Assembly (NCBI GenBank): GCA_963722905.1
Contig: CAVROT010000006.1
Location: forward strand, 1-64,000
Origin: CAVROT01 sp963722905
Lineage (GTDB): Bacteria; Pseudomonadota; Alphaproteobacteria; Rhodobacterales; Rhodobacteraceae
Length of the DNA: 64,000 bases
Direction: 5' to 3'
The notes below the pieces were generated by a model, which saw only the letters and a program-made list of their open reading frames with translations, searched no databases and was not told the origin of the DNA. The first letter of the stretch is position 1. The number at the start of each line of letters is the position of its first letter. Both the position numbers and the translations under genes were made by a program. Shown here piece by piece: positions 1-9,700 of the stretch.

Positions 1-645
1 GCAAGCATGGCGGGGCCCGTCGGCGCGTCTGGCGCAAGGTGCACTTGGCCGTCGACGAGGGTGAGGAGGATCGGGAAACGTTCCGGGGGGCCGTTTCCCC
101 GACGAACCTCGAGGTTCGGGCCGTCGAGATCACCGGCAGCGGCGTCGGCGACCCGCCCATGTTGCCGAGCCTGCTCGATCGGATCCCCGGGGGCGAGCCG
201 ATCGCCTCCGTCACCGCCCCTTCTCGGGATCGTGCTGCGCATGACCCTGCCGGGCAACGGACGGCGCCTATGACGGGCGGGCATGCCGCAACGCCATCGC
301 CGGCCGGGGCGCCGGGGCGCTCGCCATCGTGCTTTGACCGATGGCGCACGAGGCTCGATCCCACCGCGCCGCACGCCGAGGTCGTGGAAGAAGGACAGCC
401 CCGGAGCGGCGGGCCGCAACGAGGCCCTGAGCGCCATCGAGCGACTGGGTCGAACGATCTGGCGCCGCTGGAGCGGCTACCGCCGCCGCAGCCGCACCGA
501 GACCAGAATGAGCTGCATGAAGCTGCCGGGTCAGGGACCCGCCGCCCGAGACTTCGACCGTCAGCCCGCCGAACTCCAGGTCCGCATCGTCATCCTCAAC
601 CGCCTCACCGCTCCCGGCACCCCCGTCACGCAGCCCGCCGGCTGA
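1..645 (+). pseudogene. IS5-family transposase remnant, frameshifted and 5'-truncated by the window edge
   Basis: The reading frame at about 39-230 gives text typical of the catalytic part of IS5-type DDE transposases (WRKVHLAVDE, then LEVRAVEITGSGVGD and PMLPSLLDRIPGGEPIASVTA). After about position 240 the match moves to another frame, through DGAYDGRACRNAIAGRGA, and then to the frame at 283-645, which carries RNEALSAIERLGRTIWRRW, SGYRRRSRTETRMSCMKL and a typical C-terminus ending in PVTQPAG. The glutamate in RRSRTETRM is the likely last residue of the DDE triad. At least one frameshift, together with insertions around 60-115, breaks the gene, so it cannot encode an active transposase. The N-terminal part lies outside the window. 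I could not find the terminal inverted repeats. Confidence 0.75.
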
Positions 646-1125
646 CATCAAGCGGGGAAAGGGGAAGCCGAGCCTTCAGACGCTTGGTGCAACAGCGCCG
701 GGAAGGAGGCCTTCGACGTCGTCTTCCCCAGTGTCGCGCCACTGTATTCCGCCGCTGCGGAACGGGTCGGTCTTCCTCACGCACGCCGGCGTCATCGCCG
801 GCGTCCTGTCGGTGGCCGATATCCTCGGCGTGGGGCGCGACCTCAGCGCCTCGTGCGGCCCGGTGCCGGATGGGATCCGGACGGCGGCCGCTTGCCATGC
901 CGCGATCATCGGGATCCTCACCGTCGTGTCGCGGTCGGTGAAGCGCCGACACGCGGGCTGTCTGCGCCAGATGCCGTGCGACGCTGGATTCGCCCCGGGG
1001 ACGGGTACGACTGCAGGGCATCGGCATGGGCCACTGATGTACCGGCCGCCTGCCCGGATAGAGGCTGGTCGTCGACGAATTTTCCAGCCGCCTGGAAATC
1101 GGTGGCATCTGTCGGATGAGGCAGA
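646..1125. other. Degenerate stretch without a recognisable gene
   Basis: About 480 bases follow the transposase remnant. One frame (731-1129, +) contains a short hydrophobic run, SVFLTHAGVIAGVLSVADIL, that could come from a membrane permease, but no family can be named. The flanks are clearly decayed genes, so this is most likely also decayed coding sequence. Confidence 0.4.
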
Positions 1126-1710
1126 ATGATACGGCGTTCAACGACGAAATTTCTCGACGATGCGCGCCTTGCCGGCGTCGGCCGGGCGACGGTATGCCGG
1201 GTCTTTACACCGGGCGGCCCGGCCACGCCGGAGATGAACGCGCGGGTCCGCGCCGCGGCCGAATCGCCGGATTGTCGGCCGAATGCGCTGACCCGCTCGC
1301 TCGACACCACGCGGACGCAGACGATCGGGCTGCCTGTCGCCGATCACGACCACGCGTTCCACGCCGAGGCGGTCGAGCGGCTGTCGCTCGAATTTCAGGT
1401 GAGACGACATCATGTCCTGCCCTTCATGCCGACGGCCACCGTCGACGACACCGACGGGGTGGTACGCAAGATCATGGTCCGGCGGGCCGACGGAATCGTG
1501 CCGGCCCCGGTCGCCATGTCCTCCTCGCTCGCCAGGGAGCGTGCGGCCGGAGGGGTGCCCGTCGTGCACTTCGACCGCCAGTTGAGAGTATTGAGCACGG
1601 CGCGCCGGAACTCCTCGTCGATCCAGGCCCGGCGGTCACAATCCGGGGTAACGCGGCTGCCCTCCGGCGCCCGACGCAAGCATCTGCCATCCGGCCGGCA
1701 TCGTTCATGA
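1126..1710 (+). pseudogene. Decayed LacI-family sugar regulator
   Basis: The open stretch gives a LacI-type helix-turn-helix in degraded form (ARLAGVGRATVCRVF, then TPEMNARVRAAAESPDCRPN), the hinge-like NALTRSL, and the start of the periplasmic-binding-like core (QTIGLPVADHDHAFHAEAVE). In intact LacI proteins the first part reads close to ARLAGVSRATVSRVF; here the recognition helix carries glycine and cysteine where serines are usual. The match stops near residue 150 and seems to go on in other frames (about 1690-1760 reads AGIVHDNVAA). A LacI protein should have about 330-340 residues. It sits just before an ABC ATPase remnant, as expected for a sugar-uptake operon. It is probably non-functional, although the first 194 codons are still open. 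Confidence 0.65.
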
Positions 1711-2093
1711 CAACGTCGCGGCGATCCACGGCACAGTGGAATCGCTGGCCGAGGGGCCAGCCGCAACCTGCTGGCCGAGGGCGTGATATGGTCGGAGCAT
1801 CCCGAGCACGGCTACCAGTCCTCGCACCGCGTTCTGTCCTCCGGGCGCCATAGGGGCCGCGGGCGCAAGCGGGACATCACGGGCCGCGACTTCGCAATGT
1901 GCAACGTGGCCGTGCGCGGGTCGATGCCGGGTTCGCATGACGGCCATGATGGTTTCGGCCGGCCCACGGGCGCGGAGGTCTGCATCATTAGATATACCCG
2001 TGCCGCGTTCGGGCCAGGCGGCGTCCGCCACGAGCGGACCGTCCACGACGGGTTCCCGATCTGTCAGCGGATCATGCTGCACGCGGGCACGGC
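1711..2093 (+). other. Probable continuation of the LacI remnant
   Basis: No frame here gives a continuous family match. Short pieces such as AGIVHDNVAA near 1695-1725 suggest the core domain of the upstream regulator, scrambled by small insertions and deletions. No other gene or RNA is evident. Confidence 0.35.
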
Positions 2094-2303
2094 ATGAGCG
2101 TGCCGGGCGGCAAGGACCGCTTCGGCGCGGGTTGGCCGGACTTTCGCGACCGCATCGTCGACATCACCCGCGAGATCCGGGAAGACCGCGAGATCCTCCT
2201 ACCGGACGACGTCTCCACACGCGACATGATCGTGCGGCGGCCGTCCGGCGTCACGCGCGGCGACGAGGACGATGCGGACGAGCGCCGGACCGCGAGGACG
2301 TGA
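2094..2303 (+). pseudogene. Fragment resembling the N-terminus of an NTF2/SnoaL-like protein
   Basis: The 69-codon frame reads FGAGWPDFRDRIVDITREIR and EDREILLPDDV, which reminds me of NTF2-like proteins (WPDF.DYI..ITREIWEDRGI) that often sit in carbohydrate-related loci of this bacterial group. The similarity ends after about 50 residues, while a complete protein would need 130 or more. It lies between the LacI and ABC ATPase remnants, so it is probably one more dead gene of the same operon. This is pattern recognition only. Confidence 0.3.
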
Positions 2304-2305
2304 CA

Positions 2306-2989
2306 GTGGGCGAGGTCCGGCAGGACGACCGCCTCGTCACCGACGTCGATCGCGCGGACAGGGACGTGACGATGATGCTCCAGTCCGACGGTCTCTATCC
2401 GCACCTGACCGTTGCCCGGAACGTCCGCTATCCGCAGCGCGTCCGCCCTGTTTTCAGGGCCCGGCACGCCCGGGAGGTCGACGCCGCGACCCGGATGGTC
2501 GGGCCGAAGGAGTTCCGCCACCGCCGCCTTTCCAAGTCGTCCGGCGGCCAGCGCCAGAGCGCCGCACGCGCCCGGGCCACCGTGCACCGGCCGTCGGCGT
2601 TCCTCATGGACATACCGCTGGGCGCCCGAGCCGCCAAGCGTCGCGTCTCGACCCGCGCGCAGATCAACAACCTTCAGGCCTGGCTGTGGACGGCGACTGT
2701 CTACGTCAACCGCGACCGGGTAGAGATGATGACCACGGCCATCCGTAGCGGCGTCGCGGTCCGCCCGAGGCCAGGGTTCGCCGTGACGGCGCCGGTGGCG
2801 GTATCTCCCATGGTCACGGCCATGACCTTGACGAGCCAGGCCGGGGCCGCGACCTCGGGCACGCGATTGACCGGGACGGTTCGCTCGACGCCGATGGCGG
2901 ACCGTTCACGCGGCGATCGACCGCGGGGAACACAGCCGATATCCCACGAAGCGAGGCTGGACGGAGGCGGCTGCCGCCGATCCGGCTGA
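2306..2989 (+). pseudogene. Decayed MalK/UgpC-type sugar ABC transporter ATPase
   Basis: Starting at about 2306 the frame gives GEVRQDDRLVTDVDRADRDV, then QSDGLYPHLTVARNVRYPQR. These follow the MalK/UgpC pattern for the Q-loop (QSYALYPHMTV). The ABC signature is present as SSGGQRQS and Walker B as AFLMDIP, followed by a distorted D-loop and VYVNRDRVEMMT in place of the usual IYVTHDQVEAMT, so the switch histidine is lost. The catalytic Walker B glutamate is isoleucine. Walker A and about 45 N-terminal residues are missing, and after about 2790 the sequence no longer matches the family. The gene is therefore dead, although a long frame (1937-2989) is still open. Confidence 0.75.
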
Positions 2990-3151
2990 CGCATCCGCCC
3001 CGCTCACGGGCAGTCGGGTCAGAGCGCCCGCGATCCTCGCCAAGCGGCCCGCAGGCTGTGCCGTGGTCGGCCCGCCCAGGGTATCCCGCGAATGTAGCGC
3101 CGGGCGGTCCGAGGCGCGCCCGCCCCGAACCGCAGGCTATCGCCCAGGCCG

Positions 3152-3733
3152 TCAGCCGCGGCGACGGCGCCGCATCAGGGCCGCCAGGCCGAGTCCGGAC
3201 AGCAGCATCGGCAACGCGGCGGGCAGCGGGATCACGGCCGGCGGCGCCACGGGGGCGACGCTGATGGACGTCGACACGGGGCCGAATCCCGCGACCAACG
3301 CTCCGTCGTCGGCGCCGAACTCGCCCGCGAAGATCGCCAGCACCGACGCCCCGAAGGACCCGGCCGCCGACCCGCCCGTGATGTCGATCAGGAACTCGAT
3401 CCGATCCTCGCCATCCGCGTCGAAGACCGATCCGACATCGGAGATCGTGCCTCCCAGGAACAATCCGTCCGAAGTCGAGCCGATGTTCAGCGCGCCGCCG
3501 AGGAAATCGGCCCCCGCGGTGGCCACGATGCTGAGGTCGATGGCGGCGGCAGGGAACGTCGCCTCTGCGCCGCTTGCCAGGAAGGAAAACCCGAGGATGG
3601 GTCTGGCGAGCGACGAGCCGGACCCGAAGGCGACCGGCTCTGCCAGCGTCTCCAGTCCCAGCGTCGCGGCCTTCGCCGTCATCGGCAGGGCCAGCGTCAG
3701 CGCCGCCGCCGCCACGAGTGTCATGAACTTCAT
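3152..3733 (-). CDS. VPLPA-CTERM sorting domain protein
   Basis: The 193-residue protein begins with a clear signal peptide (MKFMTLVAAAALTLALPMTAKA, cleavage probably after AKA at about residue 22). It ends with a short tripartite tail at about 167-193: the motif IPLPAALP, a hydrophobic helix LLSGLGLAALM and a run of five arginines. This matches the VPLPA-CTERM signal, which in alphaproteobacteria is thought to be processed by an exosortase; the first residue is isoleucine rather than valine. The middle is rich in Gly, Ala and Asp and has no known domain. It lies 53 bp downstream of the RTX gene on the same strand and may be co-transcribed with it. No exosortase gene is in the window. Role: exported surface protein of unknown function. 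Confidence 0.85.
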   Translation of the reverse strand: MKFMTLVAAAALTLALPMTAKAATLGLETLAEPVAFGSGSSLARPILGFSFLASGAEATFPAAAIDLSIVATAGADFLGGALNIGSTSDGLFLGGTISDVGSVFDADGEDRIEFLIDITGGSAAGSFGASVLAIFAGEFGADDGALVAGFGPVSTSISVAPVAPPAVIPLPAALPMLLSGLGLAALMRRRRRG

Positions 3734-3786
3734 CTGTGTGATCCTTGGATATTGAATTGGGAAAGCCCGAGGTCCGATTGCGGCGA

Positions 3787-6700
3787 TCAGACCAGAAGCA
3801 AGCTGTCTTCGTAATCTGCGACGCCGTTCAGAACGACGAGGTCGCCGTCGTCTCCCTCCAGCACCAGATAGCTGGAACCGCCCAGGCTGATCGTCTGGGA
3901 AACGGTCGCCCCGCCCAGATCCAGCCGATCTTCCGCGGCGAAGTCCTGCACCGTCATGACGTCGCGGGCCCCGGCGATATCGGCGAAGACGAAAACGTCC
4001 GCCCCGCCGCCGCCGAAGACCTGATCCAGCGGACCGCCCCGCGCCTCGATCCGCTCGGCCGCTCCGGTTCCGACAAGGAAGTCGATACCGGCCGTGCCCG
4101 CGACGACGGGCAGCGGCGCCGCGTCGTCGTCGGCGATGGTGGCGGTGGCCGTCGCGTCGGCAAGGGTCGCACCGACGACATCCGACAGGGTGACGGTCAC
4201 CGTCTCGTCAGGCTCGGCCACGGTATCGCCCTGCACGGCCAGCGTGATCGTGGCGCTGGCCGCGCCCGCGGCGAAGGCGACGGTGCCGCTGGGCAGCGCT
4301 CCGCCCGCGAAGTCGGCGCCGTCCACCGTGCCTGCGACCGTGTAATCCGCCGAGGCCGCGCCCGACAGGTCGCCGGCCCGCGTGACCGTGAAGGTCAGGT
4401 CGGTGGTGCCGACATCGCCCTCGTCCACGGTGCCGCCATCCGCGATGGACAGCGTCGGCAAGGGCGACGCGTCGTCGTTGAGGATGGAGGCCGTGGCCAC
4501 GCCGTCCACGATGACGGCGTTCGACGGATCGGACAGGACGATGCGCAGGGTCTCGTCCGCCTCGACGACCGTATCGCCCGCCACCGTGACGGTGACGGTC
4601 GCCGTCGATGCACCGGCGGCGAAGTCGACCGTACCCGAAGGCAGGGTGCCGCCAACGAAATCCGCGGAATTCGTATCGCCGCCCGCGACGGCGAACTCCA
4701 CGCTGCTCGCCTCGGTCAGATCGCCGCCGCGCGTGACGGTGAAGGCGAAGGCCGTCGCGTCGCCGTCATCGCCCTCGTCCGCATCGTCGGCATCGGCGAT
4801 CGACAGGGTGGGCAGCGGCGCGGCATCGTCGTTCGCGATGGTCGCGACGCCCGTCCCGTCGCCGATGGTGGCGCCGGCGGGGGCCGACAGGCTCAGCACC
4901 AGTGTCTCGTCCGGCTCGAACGTCGTGTCGCCCGCGATCTCCAGCGTGATCGTCGCCGTGTCCTCGCCGGCCGCGAAGCTGACCGTGCCGGCAGGCAGAA
5001 CGCCGCCGACGAAATCGGCCGCGTCCGCCTCGCCGCTGGTCACGGCATAGGAGGCCGAGCTGATCCCGGAAAGGTCGCCGCTGCGCGTCACCTCGAAGGA
5101 TATCTCCGTCGTACCGGAATCACCCTCCGTCACGGTCACGCCATCGCCCAGCTCCAGGACCGGCGGCGCCGCGTCGTCGTTGCGCACGGTCGAGACGCCG
5201 GTCCCGTCCGCGACCGTCGCACCCGACGCGTTCGAGAGCGTCACGACGAGGGACTCGTTCGCCTCGACATCCGTGTCGCCGGCGATGGGCAACTCGATGG
5301 TCGCGGTGGATTGCCCGGCCGCGAAGGCGACCGTTCCCGATGGCAGCACGCCGCCCACGAAGTCGCCGGCGTCGACGGTCCCCGACACGGCGTAATCGAC
5401 CGCGCTGGTACCGCCCAGATCGCCGCTCCGCGTGACGGTGAAGGTGAACGTGGTCTCGCCCGCGTCGCCCTCGTCCTGCGGCCCGGCATCCGAGACGCTC
5501 AGTGTCGGCAAGGCGTCGTCGTCGTTGGTGACGACGCCGATGGCGATCCCGTCGCCGATGATCGCATTGTTGGGTGCGCTCAGGACCACGCGGATCGTCT
5601 CGTCACCCTCGATATCCGTGTCGCCGGCGACCTCGATCTCAAGGGTCGCGGTGTCCTCGCCGGCGGCGAAGTTCACGGTACCCGACGGCAGCATACCGCC
5701 GGCGAAATCGGCCGCGTTGGCGGTGCCGCCCGCCACCGCATAGTCCACGCTGCTGGCATCGGTCAGAATCCCGCTGCGCGTCAGGGTGAAGCTGAACGTG
5801 GTGGTTCCGCTGTCGCCCTCGGCCTGCGTGTCCGCATCGGCGATCCGGATCGTCGGCTCGAACGGATCGTCGTTCGTGATGGTGGCGACCCCGGTCGCGT
5901 CGATGAGGACTGCATCGGTCGGATCGCTCAGCCGGACGACGATCGTCTCGTCGCCCTCGGGCAGGGTGTCGCCCGCCACCGAAATGGTGATCGTCTTGCT
6001 GGATTCTCCGGCCGCAAAGCTCACCGAACCCGATGGCAGAACGCCGCCGTCGAAATCCTCGGCGGTGACAAGGCCGGGCTGCACGGCGTAGTCAACCGTG
6101 CTGGGCCGGTTCAGCTCTCCCGTGCGGGTTACGGTGAAGGTGAAGTCGGTCGTGCCGCTGTCGCCCTCGGCCTGAGCGGCCGCGTCCGAGATGCGCAGAC
6201 CCGGCAACGCATCGTCGTCCGAGATCGTGCCGGTCGCGGTGCCTCCGACGATCTCGGCGTCGGTCGGGTTCGACAGTGCGACGGTGAAGGTCTCGTCCCC
6301 CTCGAAGTCGATGTCCCCGGCGACCTGGATGGTGATCGTCTTCTCGGTCTCGCCGGCCGCGAAGGCGACGGTGCCCGAAGGGCGTGCGCCGCCGACGAAG
6401 TCCGCGCCGTCGGCCGTGCCGCCGGTGACTGCGAAATCCACGCTGCTGGTGCCGGCGGTCGTCCCGCTGCGCGTCACGGTGAAGGTGAAATCGGTGGTCC
6501 CCGCATCGCCCTCGTTCCCGCTGGGCGTGCCTGTCAGGCTCAGTTGCGGCACGTCGGGCACCGCCAGGATGACGTCCTGATCGGCGAAGCGCAGCGTCTC
6601 GACGTTCACGACCGTGTCGATGCCGTCGAACCCGTTCGTGAACCCGTTGGTATCGGTCACGACCGCGACATTATCCGTCACCTCGATGGTGTAGTCGGCA

Positions 6701-9700
6701 CGGTTGCCCTGGAACACGGCCACGTCGGACCCGGCGCCGCCATCCAGCCGGTTCGCCCCGGTGTCGCCGATCAGGATGTCGGCGCCGCTGCCCCCGGTCG
6801 CGTTGCCGAACCCGGAGATCGTGTCGCCTTCCGCCTGGCCGCCCGATACGGTGTCGCTTCTCAGGTCGATGGTCACCCCTTCGGTGTCCGCCGCGTAGGA
6901 GACGGTGTCGGGACTGCTGCCGCGCAGAACATCGGTCGCGCGGCTGCCGATGACGGTTTCGGTCGCGCCGCTGTTCACGAACGCAATCGTGTTTCCGGTG
7001 CCGAGCGCGATGGTCGACAGATCGACTGTCGTCGTGTCGCCCGCGGTTCCGTTCGTGCGCACCGTGATGTCTTCGTTGTCGTCCAGCGCAAGATTGGCCA
7101 GCGATACGGTCAGCCCGTCGGCATCGTTCAGGGTAAGCGAAACGCCGAAGGCCGAGGCGTTTCCGGTCAGGGTGATATTCCCGAGGTTCGCGATCTGGTC
7201 CGCGTCGATCGTCATGGTTCCGTTGTTGGCGAACTGCGTCGCCTCGATCCCCGCGATCGTCGTGCCCTGAAGGCTGGCCGAGGTCAGCGCCAGCGTGTCC
7301 GTGCCCGTGCCGCCGACGATGGCGCCGTTCTGGAAAAAGCCGTTGACCTCGATCCGGTCGTCGTCCGCGCCGCCGTCCAGCGTGCCCGTCGCCGTCGTGG
7401 TCGACCGTACCGTGTCGTCGCCCGCACCGCCGCGCAGGTCGTTGTCGCCGCTGCCGCCCTCGAGGTCGTCGTCGCCCGCCCCGCCGATCAGCACGTCGTC
7501 GCCCGACCCGCCCGAAAGCTCGTCGTCGCCGGCGCCGCCCGTGACGATGTCGTCCGCGGCGTTGCCGTTGTAGTCGACGAAGCTCGACCCGGCGAAACTG
7601 CCGCCCGAGAAGTCGACCGTGATCTCGTCGCCCGCGCTCAGGAAGTTCGACTGGACCGTCAGCTCCTCGCCATCGGCCAGCGACAGGCCCGAGAAGTCGG
7701 CCGTGTCGCCGTCCGCGCCGCCGAGACGGACGAACCCGCCGAAGGCCGATGCGTTGCCCGTCAGCGTGATCGCCCCGAGATTGGCGATCTGGTCGGCGTC
7801 GATGGCCTGGAACCCGTTGTTGGCGAACTGCGTCGCCTCGATCCCCGCGATCGTCGTGCCCTGAAGGCTGGCCGAGGTCAGCGCCAGCGTGTCCGTGCCC
7901 GTGCCGCCGACGATGGCGCCGTTCTGGAAAAAGCCGTTGACCTCGATCCGGTCGTCGTCCGCGCCGCCGTCCAGCGTGCCCGTCGCCGTCGTGGTCGACC
8001 GTACCGTGTCGTCGCCCGCACCGCCGCGCAGGTCGTTGTCGCCGCTGCCGCCCTCGAGGTCGTCGTCGCCCGCCCCGCCGATCAGCACGTCGTCGCCCGA
8101 CCCGCCCGAAAGCTCGTCGTCGCCGGCGCCGCCCGTGACGATGTCGTCCGCGGCGTTGCCGTTGTAGTCGACGAAGCTCGACCCGGCGAAACTGCCGCCC
8201 GAGAAGTCGACCGTGATCTCGTCGCCCGCGCTCAGGAAGTTCGACTGGACCGTCAGCTCCTCGCCATCGGCCAGCGACAGGCCCGAGAAGTCGGCCGTGT
8301 CGCCGTCCGCGCCGCCGAGACGGACGAACCCGCCGAAGGCCGATGCGTTGCCCGTCAGCGTGATCGCCCCGAGATTGGCGATCTGGTCGGCGTCGATGGC
8401 CTGGAACCCGTTGTTGGCGAACTGCGTCGCCTCGATCCCCGCGATCGTCGTGCCCTGAAGGCTGGCCGAGGTCAGCGCCAGCGTGTCCGTGCCCGTGCCG
8501 CCGACGATGGCGCCGTTCTGGAAAAAGCCGTTGACCTCGATCCGGTCGTCGTCCGCGCCGCCGTCCAGCGTGCCCGTCGCCGTCGTGGTCGACCGTACCG
8601 TGTCGTCGCCCGCACCGCCGCGCAGGTCGTTGTCGCCGCTGCCGCCCTCGAGGTCGTCGTCGCCCGCCCCGCCGATCAGCACGTCGTCGCCCGACCCGCC
8701 CGAAAGCTCGTCGTCGCCGGCGCCGCCCGTGACGATGTCGTCCGCGGCGTTGCCGTTGTAGTCGACGAAGCTCGACCCGGCGAAACTGCCGCCCGAGAAG
8801 TCGACCGTGATCTCGTCGCCCGCGCTCAGGAAGTTCGACTGGACCGTCAGCTCCTCGCCATCGGCCAGCGACAGGCCCGAGAAGTCGGCCGTGTCGCCGT
8901 CCGCGCCGCCGAGACGGACGAACCCGCCGAAGGCCGATGCGTTGCCCGTCAGCGTGATCGCCCCGAGATTGGCGATCTGGTCGGCGTCGATGGCCTGGAA
9001 CCCGTTGTTGGCGAACTGCGTCGCCTCGATCCCCGCGATCGTCGTGCCCTGAAGGCTGGCCGAGGTCAGCGCCAGCGTGTCCGTGCCCGTGCCGCCGACG
9101 ATGGCGCCGTTCTGGAAAAAGCCGTTGACCTCGATCCGGTCGTCGTCCGCGCCGCCGTCCAGCGTGCCCGTCGCCGTCGTGGTCGACCGTACCGTGTCGT
9201 CGCCCGCACCGCCGCGCAGGTCGTTGTCGCCGCTGCCGCCCTCGAGGTCGTCGTCGCCCGCCCCGCCGATCAGCACGTCGTCGCCCGACCCGCCCGAAAG
9301 CTCGTCGTCGCCGGCGCCGCCGGTGACGATGTCGTCCGCGGCGTTGCCGTTGTAGTCGACGAAGCTCGACCCGGCGAAACTGCCGCCCGAGAAGTCGACC
9401 GTGATCTCGTCGCCCGCGCTCAGGAAGTTCGACTGGACCGTCAGCTCCTCGCCATCGGCCAGCGACAGGCCCGAGAAGTCGGCCGTGTCGCCGTCCGCGC
9501 CGCCGAGACGGACGAACCCGCCGAAGGCCGATGCGTTGCCCGTCAGCGTGATCGCCCCGAGATTGGCGATCTGGTCCGCGTCGATGGCCTGGAACCCGTT
9601 GTTGGCGAACTGCGTCGCCTCGATCCCCGCGATCGTCGTGCCCTGAAGGCTGGCCGAGGTCAGCGCCAGCGTGTCCGTGCCCGTGCCGCCAACGATGGCG

